A DNA stretch of 38,665 nucleotides, from assembly GCA_910584585.1 (NCBI GenBank), contig CAJUBP010000044.1:2831-41495 (forward strand), given 5' to 3'. A model generated the notes under the pieces. That model was not told the origin of the DNA. It did no database searches and saw only the letters and a program-made list of their open reading frames with translations. Shown here piece after piece: positions 32,034 to 38,665 of this stretch (position 1 is the stretch's first letter; every line of letters begins with the position of its first letter). The DNA comes from an uncultured Lachnospiraceae bacterium. GTDB lineage: Bacteria > Bacillota > Clostridia > Lachnospirales > Lachnospiraceae. A program made the position numbers and the translations under genes.

Positions 32034-32825
32034 ATGAAAATATTAGGACTGGACAGCTCCGGCCTGGTGGCCAGCGTGGCTGTTGTGGAAGAAGGCAATC
32101 TGCTGGCGGAATATACCGTAAATTATAAAAAGACCCACTCCCAGACATTGCTTCCCATGCTGGACGCAATCGTGAAAATGATCGAGTTGGATTTGGATGA
32201 CCTGGATGCAATTGCCGTTGCAGGGGGTCCAGGCTCTTTTACGGGGCTTCGGATCGGTTCCGCCACCGCGAAAGGACTGGGGCTGGCGCTGACAAAGCCT
32301 TTGATTCAGATTCCCACGGTAGACGGCCTTGCCTATAACCTCTGGGGCAGCAGGGATATGGTATGTCCCCTGATGGACGCCAGAAGAAATCAGACTTACA
32401 CCGGATTGTATGAATTTACAGCAGAAGGTATGAAAACACTGAAATCCCAGTGTGCAGTGGGAATTGAAGAAATTGCAAAAGAAATCAACAGCCGGAACCG
32501 TCCGGTTGTGTTTTTGGGAGACGGCGTACCGGTATTTTCGCCCTATCTGGAAGAAAACTGCCGGGTGCCCTATTCCTTTGCCCCGGCTCACCTGAACAAA
32601 CAGCGGGCAGCTTCCGTGGCGGCTTTGGCCTGCAGTTATTACCGGGAAGGAAAGCTGCAGCAGGCAGCAGAACACAGCCCGGATTACCTGCGTTTATCCC
32701 AGGCCGAGCGGGAACGTCAGGCAAAAGAGCAGCAGAATATTGCGGCAGAACTGGAGCATCAGGCAAAGGAGCAGCAGAATATTGCGGCAGAACTGGAGCA
32801 TCAGGCAAAGGAGCGGCAGGTATAG
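32034..32825 (+). CDS. tsaB: tRNA t6A biosynthesis protein TsaB with repeat tail
   Basis: Non-catalytic ASKHA partner that supports TsaD. The 263-residue protein has ILGLDSSGLVASVAVVEEG, HSQTLLPMLD and AGGPGSFTGLRIGSATAKGL. The normal fold ends at about residue 228 (PDYLRLSQAERER). After that comes an Ala/Glu/Gln-rich helical tail made of a 14-residue unit (Q-A-K-E-Q-Q-N-I-A-A-E-L-E-H) repeated twice and a half. ATG 32034 follows GGGAAAGGAATG; rimI starts 3 bp after the stop. Confidence 0.95.
   Translation: MKILGLDSSGLVASVAVVEEGNLLAEYTVNYKKTHSQTLLPMLDAIVKMIELDLDDLDAIAVAGGPGSFTGLRIGSATAKGLGLALTKPLIQIPTVDGLAYNLWGSRDMVCPLMDARRNQTYTGLYEFTAEGMKTLKSQCAVGIEEIAKEINSRNRPVVFLGDGVPVFSPYLEENCRVPYSFAPAHLNKQRAASVAALACSYYREGKLQQAAEHSPDYLRLSQAERERQAKEQQNIAAELEHQAKEQQNIAAELEHQAKERQV
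32718..32819 (+). repeat. tsaB: 42-bp in-frame tandem repeats at the tsaB end
   Basis: Units at 32718-32759 and 32760-32801 differ at a single base, and a third is started at 32802 (CAGGCAAAGGAGCGGCAGG). They carry AAAGGAG-like purine runs just before rimI, so the last copies may also act as the rimI ribosome binding region. Confidence 0.93.
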
Positions 32826-32828
32826 GAA

Positions 32829-33275
32829 ATGACAGAATTAGAATTTCAGAAAATGGATGCCGGGGATATCCCCGCAGTTGAAGAACTGGAGCGGCAGCTT
32901 TTTTCATGCCCCTGGTCCAGGCAGGCGTTTTTGGAAACCCTGAATCAAGACACCCTGTTTATAACCGCCCGAATCGGAGACGCCATTGCGGGCTACTGCG
33001 GAATGTACTGCTATGCCGGCAAAGAAGGAGAGATTACCAATGTGGCTGTTTCTCCCCATTTCCAGAATCAAGGGATTGGCCGCAGAATGCTGACATATCT
33101 GTTAGAACAGGCCCGCGGCAGAGGGATAACCCGGATTATACTGGAAGTGCGTGTTTCCAACGCCAATGCCATACACTTATACGAGAAAATTGGATTCAAA
33201 AACTGCGGAATCCGAAAGAATCTGTATGAAATGCCCAGAGAAGACGGAATGATTATGGTACTGGAGCGCATCTGA
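32829..33275 (+). CDS. rimI: Ribosomal protein S18 alanine N-acetyltransferase
   Basis: GNAT acetyltransferase of the RimI group, 148 residues. It has AVEELERQLFSCPWSRQAF at the start, the acetyl-CoA site VSPHFQNQGIGRRMLTYLL (Q-x-x-G-I-G), and RVSNANAIHLYEKIGFKNCG near the end. The location directly after tsaB is the usual Firmicute arrangement. Confidence 0.93.
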   Translation: MTELEFQKMDAGDIPAVEELERQLFSCPWSRQAFLETLNQDTLFITARIGDAIAGYCGMYCYAGKEGEITNVAVSPHFQNQGIGRRMLTYLLEQARGRGITRIILEVRVSNANAIHLYEKIGFKNCGIRKNLYEMPREDGMIMVLERI

Positions 33276-33359
33276 AATTTTCAGTCTGCTCTATATCCCC
33301 ACTTTTGCATTTTTTGACATTCATAGCGCTGCAGTGAACATTCAACATTTCGATACACA

Positions 33360-33510
33360 GGAACTAGTGGATTGTCCTTTGGCTAAGAAAACGATTCATG
33401 GGCGTCTTTAGTGGAGGCGAAATCCACTGCTTAGATCGACTTAGGAAGGAAGGCTTTCCTGAATGCCTGTAATTTCCTCTTCCCAACCCAGGAGCCTTTT
33501 CGCTATAATA
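33360..33510 (+). ncRNA. Candidate structured RNA between rimI and the zinc protein
   Basis: The 298-bp gap contains a long rod-like fold: CTAAG...CTTAG and CGAT...ATCG outer pairs around the hairpin AGTGGA-GGCGAAA-TCCACT (about 33378-33445), with CCTT/AAGG just outside. A second hairpin follows, GGCTTTCCTG...CAGGAGCC, then TTTT (about 33450-33499). A perfect TTGACA lies at 33314-33319 but lacks a good -10 at 17 bp. This could be a small RNA or a leader; I could not match it to a known class. Confidence 0.35.
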
Positions 33511-33573
33511 ATATTGAGAAACGGCCAGTTTTATACTTAAGCGTATATTTGCAGAAAACAGGGAGGACAAGCG

Positions 33574-33801
33574 ATGAGAACAGAAGAAAAGAAAGTGATT
33601 TGCAATTGCTGCCAAAAGGTGATTTGGGAGGGCGACGGAATCCCCCGGGAAGAATTTCTTCATGTAGAAAAAGAATGGGGATACTTTTCCGGAAAAGACG
33701 GAGAAATTCAGGAATTTGATATTTGCGAAGCCTGTTATGATAAATGGGTGAAAAGTTTTCAGATTCCGGTGAAGACCATAGAAGTAACCGAGCTGGTTTA
33801 A
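33574..33801 (+). CDS. Small zinc-ribbon protein of unknown function
   Basis: A 75-residue protein with two Cys pairs, ICNCCQKVIWEG at the start and FDICEACYDKW at residues about 49-59, forming a likely zinc ribbon. No named family is recognised. The site is GGGAGGACAAGCG before ATG 33574. 25 bp separate it from rnz, so it is probably in the same transcript. Confidence 0.72.
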   Translation: MRTEEKKVICNCCQKVIWEGDGIPREEFLHVEKEWGYFSGKDGEIQEFDICEACYDKWVKSFQIPVKTIEVTELV

Positions 33802-33826
33802 AAGACAGAATTTGAAAGGAAATATT

Positions 33827-34732
33827 ATGTTAGATGTATGTTTGTTGGGGACGGCAGGAATGATGCCGCTGCCTTACCGTTGGCTGACTGCGCTGATGAC
33901 CCGCTATAACGGAAGCAGCCTTCTGATTGACTGCGGCGAGGGCACGCAGATTGCCATGAAAGAAAAGGGATGGAGCGCAAAGCCCATTGATACCATATGT
34001 TTTACCCATTATCATGCCGATCACATCAGCGGCCTGCCGGGGCTTTTGCTCACCATGGGAAACGCGGAGCGGACAGAACCGCTGACTATGATAGGGCCAA
34101 AAGGATTAGAGCGGGTGGTGAACGCGCTGAAAGTCATTGCACCGGAGCTGCCTTTTGAGATCCGGTTTGTGGAACTGACACAGCCGGTGGAGCGTCTGGA
34201 AGAACAGGGGTATCATATTACTGCATTCCGCGTCAATCATAATATTACCTGCTATGGATACACCATAGAGATTCCCCGGGCAGGGGAATTTCAGGTAGAA
34301 CAGGCAAAAAATCTGGAAATCCCAATGAAATTCTGGAGCAGGCTGCAAAAAGGGGAAACCATTCAGCAGGACGGAAATACCTATACCCCTGATATGGTGT
34401 TAGGGCCGCCCCGGAAAGGAATTAAGCTGACCTACTGCACGGATACCAGGCCGGTGGCAGCTATTACGGAAAATGCCAGAAATGCCGATTTATTAATCAT
34501 AGAGGGAATGTATGCAGAAAAAGAAAAAGCAGCGAAGGCCAAACAGTATAAGCATATGACTTTTTATGAGGCGGCGGAAATTGCCAGGGACGCAGAGGTT
34601 TCCGATATGTGGCTGACCCATTTCAGCCCTTCGCTGGTGCATGCAGAGGACTATATGGAAGAAGTGCGCAGCATTTATCCGGCGGCAAAGCTGGGCAAAG
34701 ACGGGAAAACGGCAGAATTGGATTTTGCATGA
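33827..34732 (+). CDS. rnz: Ribonuclease Z
   Basis: Metallo-beta-lactamase-fold endonuclease that trims tRNA 3' trailers. The 301-residue protein has FTHYHADHISGLPGLLLTMG (the H-x-H-x-D-H metal motif), LLIDCGEGTQIAMKEKG, YCTDTRPVAAITENARNADL and the final WLTHFSPSL. Relevant here, the two tRNA genes in the window lack an encoded CCA end and so need trailer cutting. ATG 33827 follows GAAAGGAAATATT. Confidence 0.93.
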   Translation: MLDVCLLGTAGMMPLPYRWLTALMTRYNGSSLLIDCGEGTQIAMKEKGWSAKPIDTICFTHYHADHISGLPGLLLTMGNAERTEPLTMIGPKGLERVVNALKVIAPELPFEIRFVELTQPVERLEEQGYHITAFRVNHNITCYGYTIEIPRAGEFQVEQAKNLEIPMKFWSRLQKGETIQQDGNTYTPDMVLGPPRKGIKLTYCTDTRPVAAITENARNADLLIIEGMYAEKEKAAKAKQYKHMTFYEAAEIARDAEVSDMWLTHFSPSLVHAEDYMEEVRSIYPAAKLGKDGKTAELDFA

Positions 34733-34824
34733 GTGATAGGAGCATGCGTTTTGCTATGCCGGCGCCGGGGCATCGAATTGTCTGGACGGATAAATTGCGG
34801 CTGATCGGTGAGGAGGGATTTTAA
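34729..34824 (+). CDS. Possible 31-codon coupling ORF
   Basis: ATG overlaps the rnz stop (ATGA) and its TAA overlaps the next start (TAATG). The product would start MSDRSMRFAMPAPGHR. A GAGGAGGGATT site for the next gene lies inside its end. The exact double overlap suggests translational coupling, but the peptide itself may be meaningless. Confidence 0.3.
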   Translation: MSDRSMRFAMPAPGHRIVWTDKLRLIGEEGF

Positions 34825-35384
34825 TGAAAAAAAATGGCGTGAAATCAGCTGTCATTATTGTTTTCTGCGCCGCTTTATGCCTGGGATATTATTATTACCT
34901 GACCCAGAGAGACAGCGGGAAGGAGCAGGAATTATCGGAAGCGGAAATGATTATTTCCAAGGATTTGGAGCATTCGTACCCAAAGACGGCGAGAGAAGTA
35001 GTGAAGTTTTATAACCGGATTCTGGAATGCTACTACAGCGAAGATTATTCTCAGGGGCAATTAGAGCAGATGACAGCCCAGGCCAGAATTTTAATGGATG
35101 ATGAATTACAGGAAATCAACCCTCAGGATCTTTATCTGGAGGCGGTAAAAACGGATATTTCCAGCTATAAAGAAGCAAAAAAGCAGATTTCCAATGTTAC
35201 CACGGAGAGCAGCAAGGAAGTGGAATATAAGACAAAGGACGGCAGGGATTACGCCTATGTAGACGTATCCTATTTTCTGAAAAGCAATAATAAGAAAGAA
35301 AAATCAGGGCGCGTCAGCCAGACTTATATTCTCCGAAAGGACGAGGACAGCAATTGGCGGATTCTGGGATTTTATCAGGAGTAA
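34824..35384 (+). CDS. Membrane-anchored protein, DUF6715-like
   Basis: A 186-residue protein with one N-terminal helix (SAVIIVFCAALCLGYYYYLT) and an extracytoplasmic domain containing YPKTAREVVKFYNRILECYY, DLYLEAVKTDISSY and SYFLKSNNKKEKSGRVSQTY, ending WRILGFYQE. The fold resembles NTF2/SnoaL-like secreted domains, and the family is probably the lachnospiral DUF6715. The function is unknown. ATG 34824 follows GAGGAGGGATTTTA; its stop lies just before tsaD. Confidence 0.68.
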   Translation: MKKNGVKSAVIIVFCAALCLGYYYYLTQRDSGKEQELSEAEMIISKDLEHSYPKTAREVVKFYNRILECYYSEDYSQGQLEQMTAQARILMDDELQEINPQDLYLEAVKTDISSYKEAKKQISNVTTESSKEVEYKTKDGRDYAYVDVSYFLKSNNKKEKSGRVSQTYILRKDEDSNWRILGFYQE

Positions 35385-35389
35385 ATAAA

Positions 35390-36424
35390 ATGGCAAGAGA
35401 GAAACAGGAGGATGCAGTGATTCTGGCAATCGAAAGCTCCTGTGACGAGACAGCGGCGGCAGTGGTGAGAAATGGAAGAGAGGTATTGTCCAACATTATT
35501 TCTTCCCAGATAGATCTGCATACGCTGTACGGGGGCGTAGTGCCGGAGATTGCATCCAGAAAGCATATAGAGAGAATCAATCAGGTAATTGAAGAAGCGC
35601 TGTCAGAGGCGGGAATGGCTTTAAGGGACATGGACGCAGTTGCCGTAACTTACGGCCCCGGGCTGGTAGGCGCGCTTCTGGTGGGAGTGGCGGAAGCCAA
35701 AGCCATCGCCTACGCAGCAGGCAAACCATTAATCGGGGTGCACCATATCGAAGGTCATATCAGCGCCAATTACATTGAAAATAAAGAGTTAAAGCCGCCC
35801 TTTTTGTGTCTTGTGGTATCGGGCGGCCATACCCATCTGGTAAAAGTGAAGGATTACGGCTTGTATGAGATATTGGGAAGAACCAGAGACGACGCGGCAG
35901 GGGAAGCGTTTGACAAAGTGGCCCGCGCCATTGGCCTGGGTTATCCCGGGGGGCCTAAAATTGAAAAAGCCGCCAAAGAAGGGAATCCCCAGGCAATTGC
36001 GTTTCCCCGGGCAAAAGTGGCGGATCATCCCTATGATTTCAGCTTCAGCGGGGTGAAATCAGCAGTGCTTAATTACATCAATGGCTGCCGCATGAAAGAG
36101 ATTCCCATTGTGGAAGCGGACATTGCGGCGTCTTTCCAGAAGGCAGTGACCGATGTATTAATAGAGCATGCCATGGAGGCGGCAGCAGAATTTCAAATGG
36201 ATCAGTTCGCCATTGCCGGCGGAGTGGCGGCCAACCAAACATTGCGCAGCGGGATGGAGGCTGCCTGCCAAGAACGCGGCATCCAGTTTTTTCACCCCTC
36301 GCCCATATTCTGCACAGACAATGCCGCAATGATCGGCGCAGCGGCTTATTATGAATACCTTGCGGGAAAATTTGCGGGCTGGGATCTGAATGCGGTGCCG
36401 AACCTGAAATTGGGGGAGCGCTAG
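35390..36424 (+). CDS. tsaD: tRNA t6A transferase TsaD
   Basis: Transfers the threonylcarbamoyl group to A37 of ANN-decoding tRNAs. The 344-residue protein has ILAIESSCDETAAAVVRNGR, VPEIASRKHIERINQVIEEA, AVTYGPGLVGALLVGVAEAK, HHIEGHISANYIE (iron-binding His) and SGGHTHLVKV. ATG 35390 follows CAGGAGTAAATAAA, overlapping nothing. The TAG stop (36422-36424) consists of a TA target and the first base of the miniature element. Confidence 0.96.
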   Translation: MAREKQEDAVILAIESSCDETAAAVVRNGREVLSNIISSQIDLHTLYGGVVPEIASRKHIERINQVIEEALSEAGMALRDMDAVAVTYGPGLVGALLVGVAEAKAIAYAAGKPLIGVHHIEGHISANYIENKELKPPFLCLVVSGGHTHLVKVKDYGLYEILGRTRDDAAGEAFDKVARAIGLGYPGGPKIEKAAKEGNPQAIAFPRAKVADHPYDFSFSGVKSAVLNYINGCRMKEIPIVEADIAASFQKAVTDVLIEHAMEAAAEFQMDQFAIAGGVAANQTLRSGMEAACQERGIQFFHPSPIFCTDNAAMIGAAAYYEYLAGKFAGWDLNAVPNLKLGER

Positions 36425-36583
36425 AGCGTGTCTTAAAATTGCTTTCTGACAGGTGTATTCTCCACTTAGTGGGAGATTTGTGCCAAATGAAGGGCGCATA
36501 GCGGGCTATGTAACCTGAATTTGGCGCAAATATCGCGCTAAGTGGGGGATACAGATGGCGGGAATGAATTTTAAGACACGCTC
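36424..36583. mobile_element. Palindromic miniature element, subtype B, full copy
   Basis: 160 bp with ends GAGCGTGTCTTAAAATTG and GAATTTTAAGACACGCTC, and TA duplications at 36422-36423 and 36584-36585. The arms pair through the middle (CACTTAGTGGGAGATTTGTG and matching CGCAAATATCGCGCTAAGTG). The minus-strand reading is open across the whole element (KIHSRHLYPPLSAIFAPNSG and on), which explains how a relative could be inserted in frame in the ydjH-like gene. The rest of the gap to ispD (36586-36772) shows no gene or clear promoter. Confidence 0.88.
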
Positions 36584-36772
36584 TAGAAACCACAGTGGCG
36601 CTCTGCCTGCTCCGCACGATTGTGGCGTTAAAATTCCCAGTCGATGGAACCGCATCGTTGTCGAAATTTTGTATTGTGTTTTCCGGTTTATCCGGGTTAG
36701 GAACTGTAGAGACAGGCTCCCAATGGAAAGAACATTGGCAGCAGGATGGAATTTATAGGCGGGAGAACAGTA

Positions 36773-37483
36773 ATGTCAGAAAAGAAATATGCGGCGGTGG
36801 TTTTATCTGCCGGAAGAGGAACGCGCATGAACAGTGCCGTGCCCAAACAGTATTTAGATCTGGAGGGGAAGCCTGTGCTCTATTATTCCCTGCGGGCTTT
36901 TGAACAGAGCATGGCAGATGAAATTGTTCTGGTCACCGGACGGGATGAGATAGAATACTGCCAAAAAGAAATTGTGGAGAAATATGGATTTACCAAAGTA
37001 ACATCCGTGACAGCCGGGGGAAAAGAACGGTATCATTCGGTATTCTGCGGCTTAACAGAACTGAATCAGTCCAAAAAACGGCCGGATTACGTGATGATCC
37101 ACGACGGCGCAAGGCCCTTTCTCAGCAATGAGATTATCTGCCGGTGCGTTGCGGCAGCGGAGGAATTTCAGGCCTGCGCAGCGGGAATGCCGGTGAAAGA
37201 CACCATAAAGATTGCGGATGACTCTTTATTTGCCGTAGAAACGCCCCAGCGGAACCATGTCTGGCAGATTCAGACGCCCCAGGCATTTGCGTTTCCGCTG
37301 ATTTATCAGGCATATGAAGAATTGATAAAGCGGGAACGGCAGGGAGAGACATTTCATGTGACAGACGATGCTATGGCGCTGGAGACAATCTGCGGCCAAA
37401 AAGTCAAATTAGTCGAAGGTTCTTACGAGAACATCAAGATTACGACGCCGGAAGATCTGAAGCTGGCGAAAGTTTTTTTATAG
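36773..37483 (+). CDS. ispD: 2-C-methyl-D-erythritol 4-phosphate cytidylyltransferase
   Basis: MEP-pathway enzyme for isoprenoid precursors. The 236-residue protein has AAVVLSAGRGTRMNSAVPKQ, YVMIHDGARPFLSNEI, MPVKDTIKIADD and WQIQTPQAFAFPLIYQAYEE, with VTDDAMALE and YENIKITTPEDLKLA at the end. ATG 36773 follows GGGAGAACAGTA. Confidence 0.95.
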   Translation: MSEKKYAAVVLSAGRGTRMNSAVPKQYLDLEGKPVLYYSLRAFEQSMADEIVLVTGRDEIEYCQKEIVEKYGFTKVTSVTAGGKERYHSVFCGLTELNQSKKRPDYVMIHDGARPFLSNEIICRCVAAAEEFQACAAGMPVKDTIKIADDSLFAVETPQRNHVWQIQTPQAFAFPLIYQAYEELIKRERQGETFHVTDDAMALETICGQKVKLVEGSYENIKITTPEDLKLAKVFL

Positions 37484-37507
37484 AATGCCTGTAAGATGAC
37501 CCTCAAG

Positions 37508-37581
37508 AAATAAAATATACCCATACTATTAGGATGCGTTTTGCAAAGACGCAGCCATATAGTATGGGTATATTTTATTTT
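37508..37581. terminator. Long hairpin after ispD
   Basis: Arms AAATAAAATATACCCATACT and its complement are perfect over 22 bp. The loop holds a second small hairpin (TGCGT...ACGCA). T-rich on both sides, so it could act as a bidirectional terminator. The double structure and perfect arms would also fit a miniature hairpin element. Confidence 0.7.
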
Positions 37582-37621
37582 CCGGGAGTTTTTGTAGGCG
37601 TATTTTGAAAATGAAAAGAAA

Positions 37622-38080
37622 ATGGGGGTATCGGAATTTATTCAAAGACATATTACAGAGGCAGAAGCAGCTTTAGCGTCCTTTGAACGAAGAAGCAATC
37701 CGGTTCAATGTTTGGCTGCCGAGGGTGATATTTACGCTTTTTGTGTGGATCTAGGGGAATCTTTTCCCATATGTTTTCGTGTAATTGAAGAATTTTGTAA
37801 AAATTTTGGAAATATGGACGGACAATTAGTGCTTTATATTTCGAATGCTCTATTTGATAAACAAAAAATCTTTGTTAAGCTGATGGAATTTTTGGAGCAT
37901 TTCCAAAATATCGATTGCTGCATACAAATTATTGATGAAGCTGACATTACAATTAGAGACATTATTCGAAATGTGGATGCTTACATAACAAACCGCAGTA
38001 AGGAAAATTTATATGCGGTAAATTTGGCTCAGTATTATAATAAAAGAGTAGTGTCAGGAGTTGATTGTCCTGTTTTTTGA
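37622..38080 (+). CDS. Hypothetical protein
   Basis: A 152-residue AT-rich protein without signal peptide or membrane segment. The pattern is alpha/beta (IYAFCVDLGESFPICFRVI, GQLVLYISNALFDKQKIFVK, DCCIQIIDEADITIRDII). I recognise no family. The ribosome site is weak (AAAAGAAA before ATG 37622), so the true start may differ or the gene may be the surviving part of a longer one. Confidence 0.5.
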   Translation: MGVSEFIQRHITEAEAALASFERRSNPVQCLAAEGDIYAFCVDLGESFPICFRVIEEFCKNFGNMDGQLVLYISNALFDKQKIFVKLMEFLEHFQNIDCCIQIIDEADITIRDIIRNVDAYITNRSKENLYAVNLAQYYNKRVVSGVDCPVF

Positions 38081-38117
38081 GAAAAACTATGAAAATGTAA
38101 AAAAACGAAAAAACCTA

Positions 38118-38146
38118 TTGACAGACTGACAATATTTTGCTAAAAT
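38118..38146 (+). promoter_or_regulatory. Promoter of the tRNA-Ser genes
   Basis: Perfect TTGACA (38118-38123), a 17-bp spacer and TAAAAT (38141-38146), 30 bp before the first tRNA. Confidence 0.82.
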
Positions 38147-38176
38147 CATACATGCGCTGTTGAAAACAGACGATTC

Positions 38177-38262
38177 GGAGAGGTGTCCGAGTGGTTTAAG
38201 GAGCTGGTCTTGAAAACCAGTGATTCCGAAAGGGACCGTGGGTTCGAATCCCACCTTCTCCG
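38177..38262 (+). tRNA. tRNA-Ser (anticodon TGA)
   Basis: Acceptor GGAGAGG pairs with CTTCTCC with one wobble; anticodon arm CTGGT-CTTGAAA-ACCAG gives TGA; long variable arm (TTCCGAAAGGGA) as expected for class II serine tRNA; T-arm GTGGGTTCGAATCCCAC; discriminator G. No CCA is encoded. Confidence 0.97.
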
Positions 38263-38320
38263 TTTTATCGGAATAACAGCAGCAGATAACAGAATAATAT
38301 TTATTATTATTTTGCCACAT

Positions 38321-38410
38321 GGAGAAGTACCCAAGCTGGCCGAAGGGACACCCCTGGAAAGGGTGCAGGTCGTTAATAGCGGCGCGAGGGTTCAAATCCC
38401 TCCTTCTCCG
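38321..38410 (+). tRNA. tRNA-Ser (anticodon GGA)
   Basis: Acceptor GGAGAAG/CTTCTCC; anticodon loop CTGGAAA gives GGA; long variable arm (GTCGTTAATAGCGGC); T-arm GAGGGTTCAAATCCCTC; discriminator G. No CCA is encoded. 58 bp after the first tRNA and probably on the same transcript. Confidence 0.96.
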
Positions 38411-38459
38411 TTTTGAATATTATGTCATGAAAATACTTAGAAATATCTTGAAAAAAGTA

Positions 38460-38488
38460 TTGACAAGCAGAAAACATCATGATATAAT
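38460..38488 (+). promoter_or_regulatory. Strong promoter P1 of a downstream operon
   Basis: Perfect TTGACA (38460-38465), a 17-bp spacer and perfect TATAAT (38483-38488). Confidence 0.88.
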
Positions 38489-38555
38489 GTTTAAGCTGAT
38501 TGCGAAAAGACAAGAAATGACTTGGAACGACAGCAAAAATAATATAAAAAAGTTG

Positions 38556-38584
38556 TTGACAAATACAGATGATTGTGGTAAAAT
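38556..38584 (+). promoter_or_regulatory. Strong promoter P2 of a downstream operon
   Basis: Perfect TTGACA (38556-38561), a 17-bp spacer and TAAAAT (38579-38584), 96 bp after P1. Two tandem consensus promoters with AT-rich upstream sequence and no ORF between are typical of stable-RNA operons. Confidence 0.85.
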
Positions 38585-38665
38585 ACAAAAGCTGTTAAGC
38601 GACAATAAAGCAACCTTGACAACTGAACAGTGGAATAACCTTGAAAGATTCAAATGAGTTTCCGC

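Noticed and set aside
36078..36617. 179-codon minus-strand frame over tsaD and the miniature element
   Set aside because: It joins an antisense tsaD stretch with the open frame of the element. The open frame matters for the ydjH insertion but is not a gene by itself.
36595..36772. Plus-strand frame before ispD
   Set aside because: No site, no family and it runs into ispD in another frame; the ispD start at 36773 matches the family.
38427..38657. Short frame of about 76 codons at the right edge
   Set aside because: It spans two consensus promoters and lacks a ribosome site, so it is most likely leader DNA.

Overview
The window looks like a chromosomal segment of a Gram-positive Clostridia, most probably a Lachnospiraceae-type gut anaerobe. 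This rests on AGGAGG-type ribosome binding sites, TTGACA/TATAAT promoters with 17-bp spacers, an FMN riboswitch ahead of ribU, a RibBA fusion, a YdjI/YdjG/YdjH-like cluster, the proposed homoserine kinase of the phosphoglycerate-mutase fold between hom and lysC, and TipAL, DUF975 and DUF4190 family proteins. No species can be named from sequence alone.

Region 1 (1-9.5 kb) is accessory, and its 1.7-5.0 kb part is clearly AT-rich. It holds an AgrC-like GHKL sensor kinase, a structured repeat block, a DUF1648-like membrane protein, a broken MFS transporter, an HD-domain protein next to an Nmad3-like (nucleotide-modification-associated) protein, a TipAL-type MerR regulator with a textbook operator, an IS66 transposase remnant, a Phd/YefM-type antitoxin whose toxin has been gutted by a deletion, an AAA ATPase with a C-terminal PD-(D/E)XK domain, and a Uma2-type nuclease-fold protein.

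Region 2 (9.5-14.3 kb) starts with prfB, which needs a programmed +1 frameshift, followed with almost no gap by ydjI-, ydjG- and ydjH-like genes for a membrane-associated SPFH/zinc-ribbon/TPM complex. Region 3 (14.4-18.6 kb) is an aspartate-to-threonine operon: ACT regulator, hom, PGM-fold putative homoserine kinase, lysC. Region 4 (18.6-23.3 kb) holds small secreted or membrane proteins (DUF2752, HExxH protein, triple PepSY, DUF975, TPR-like, DUF4190). Region 5 (23.5-30.6 kb) is tex and the FMN-riboswitch-controlled riboflavin operon ribU-ribD-ribE-ribBA-ribH. Region 6 (30.9-37.5 kb) has a YcxB-like protein, the tRNA t6A genes tsaE, tsaB and tsaD with rimI, RNase Z and ispD. The right edge has two tRNA-Ser genes and two tandem strong promoters that probably drive an operon beyond the window, perhaps rRNA.

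The most unusual signal is not a gene. A family of about 160-bp palindromic miniature elements (termini GAGCGTGTCTTAAAAT, TA target duplication) occurs as three full copies and several fragments. Four copies sit exactly on stop codons, where the target TA plus the first G of the element re-creates TAG. One copy is embedded in frame in the ydjH-like gene as extra protein. A second theme is recent tandem duplication: seven repeats with units of 30-60 bp, four of them in or at the start of coding regions and in frame.
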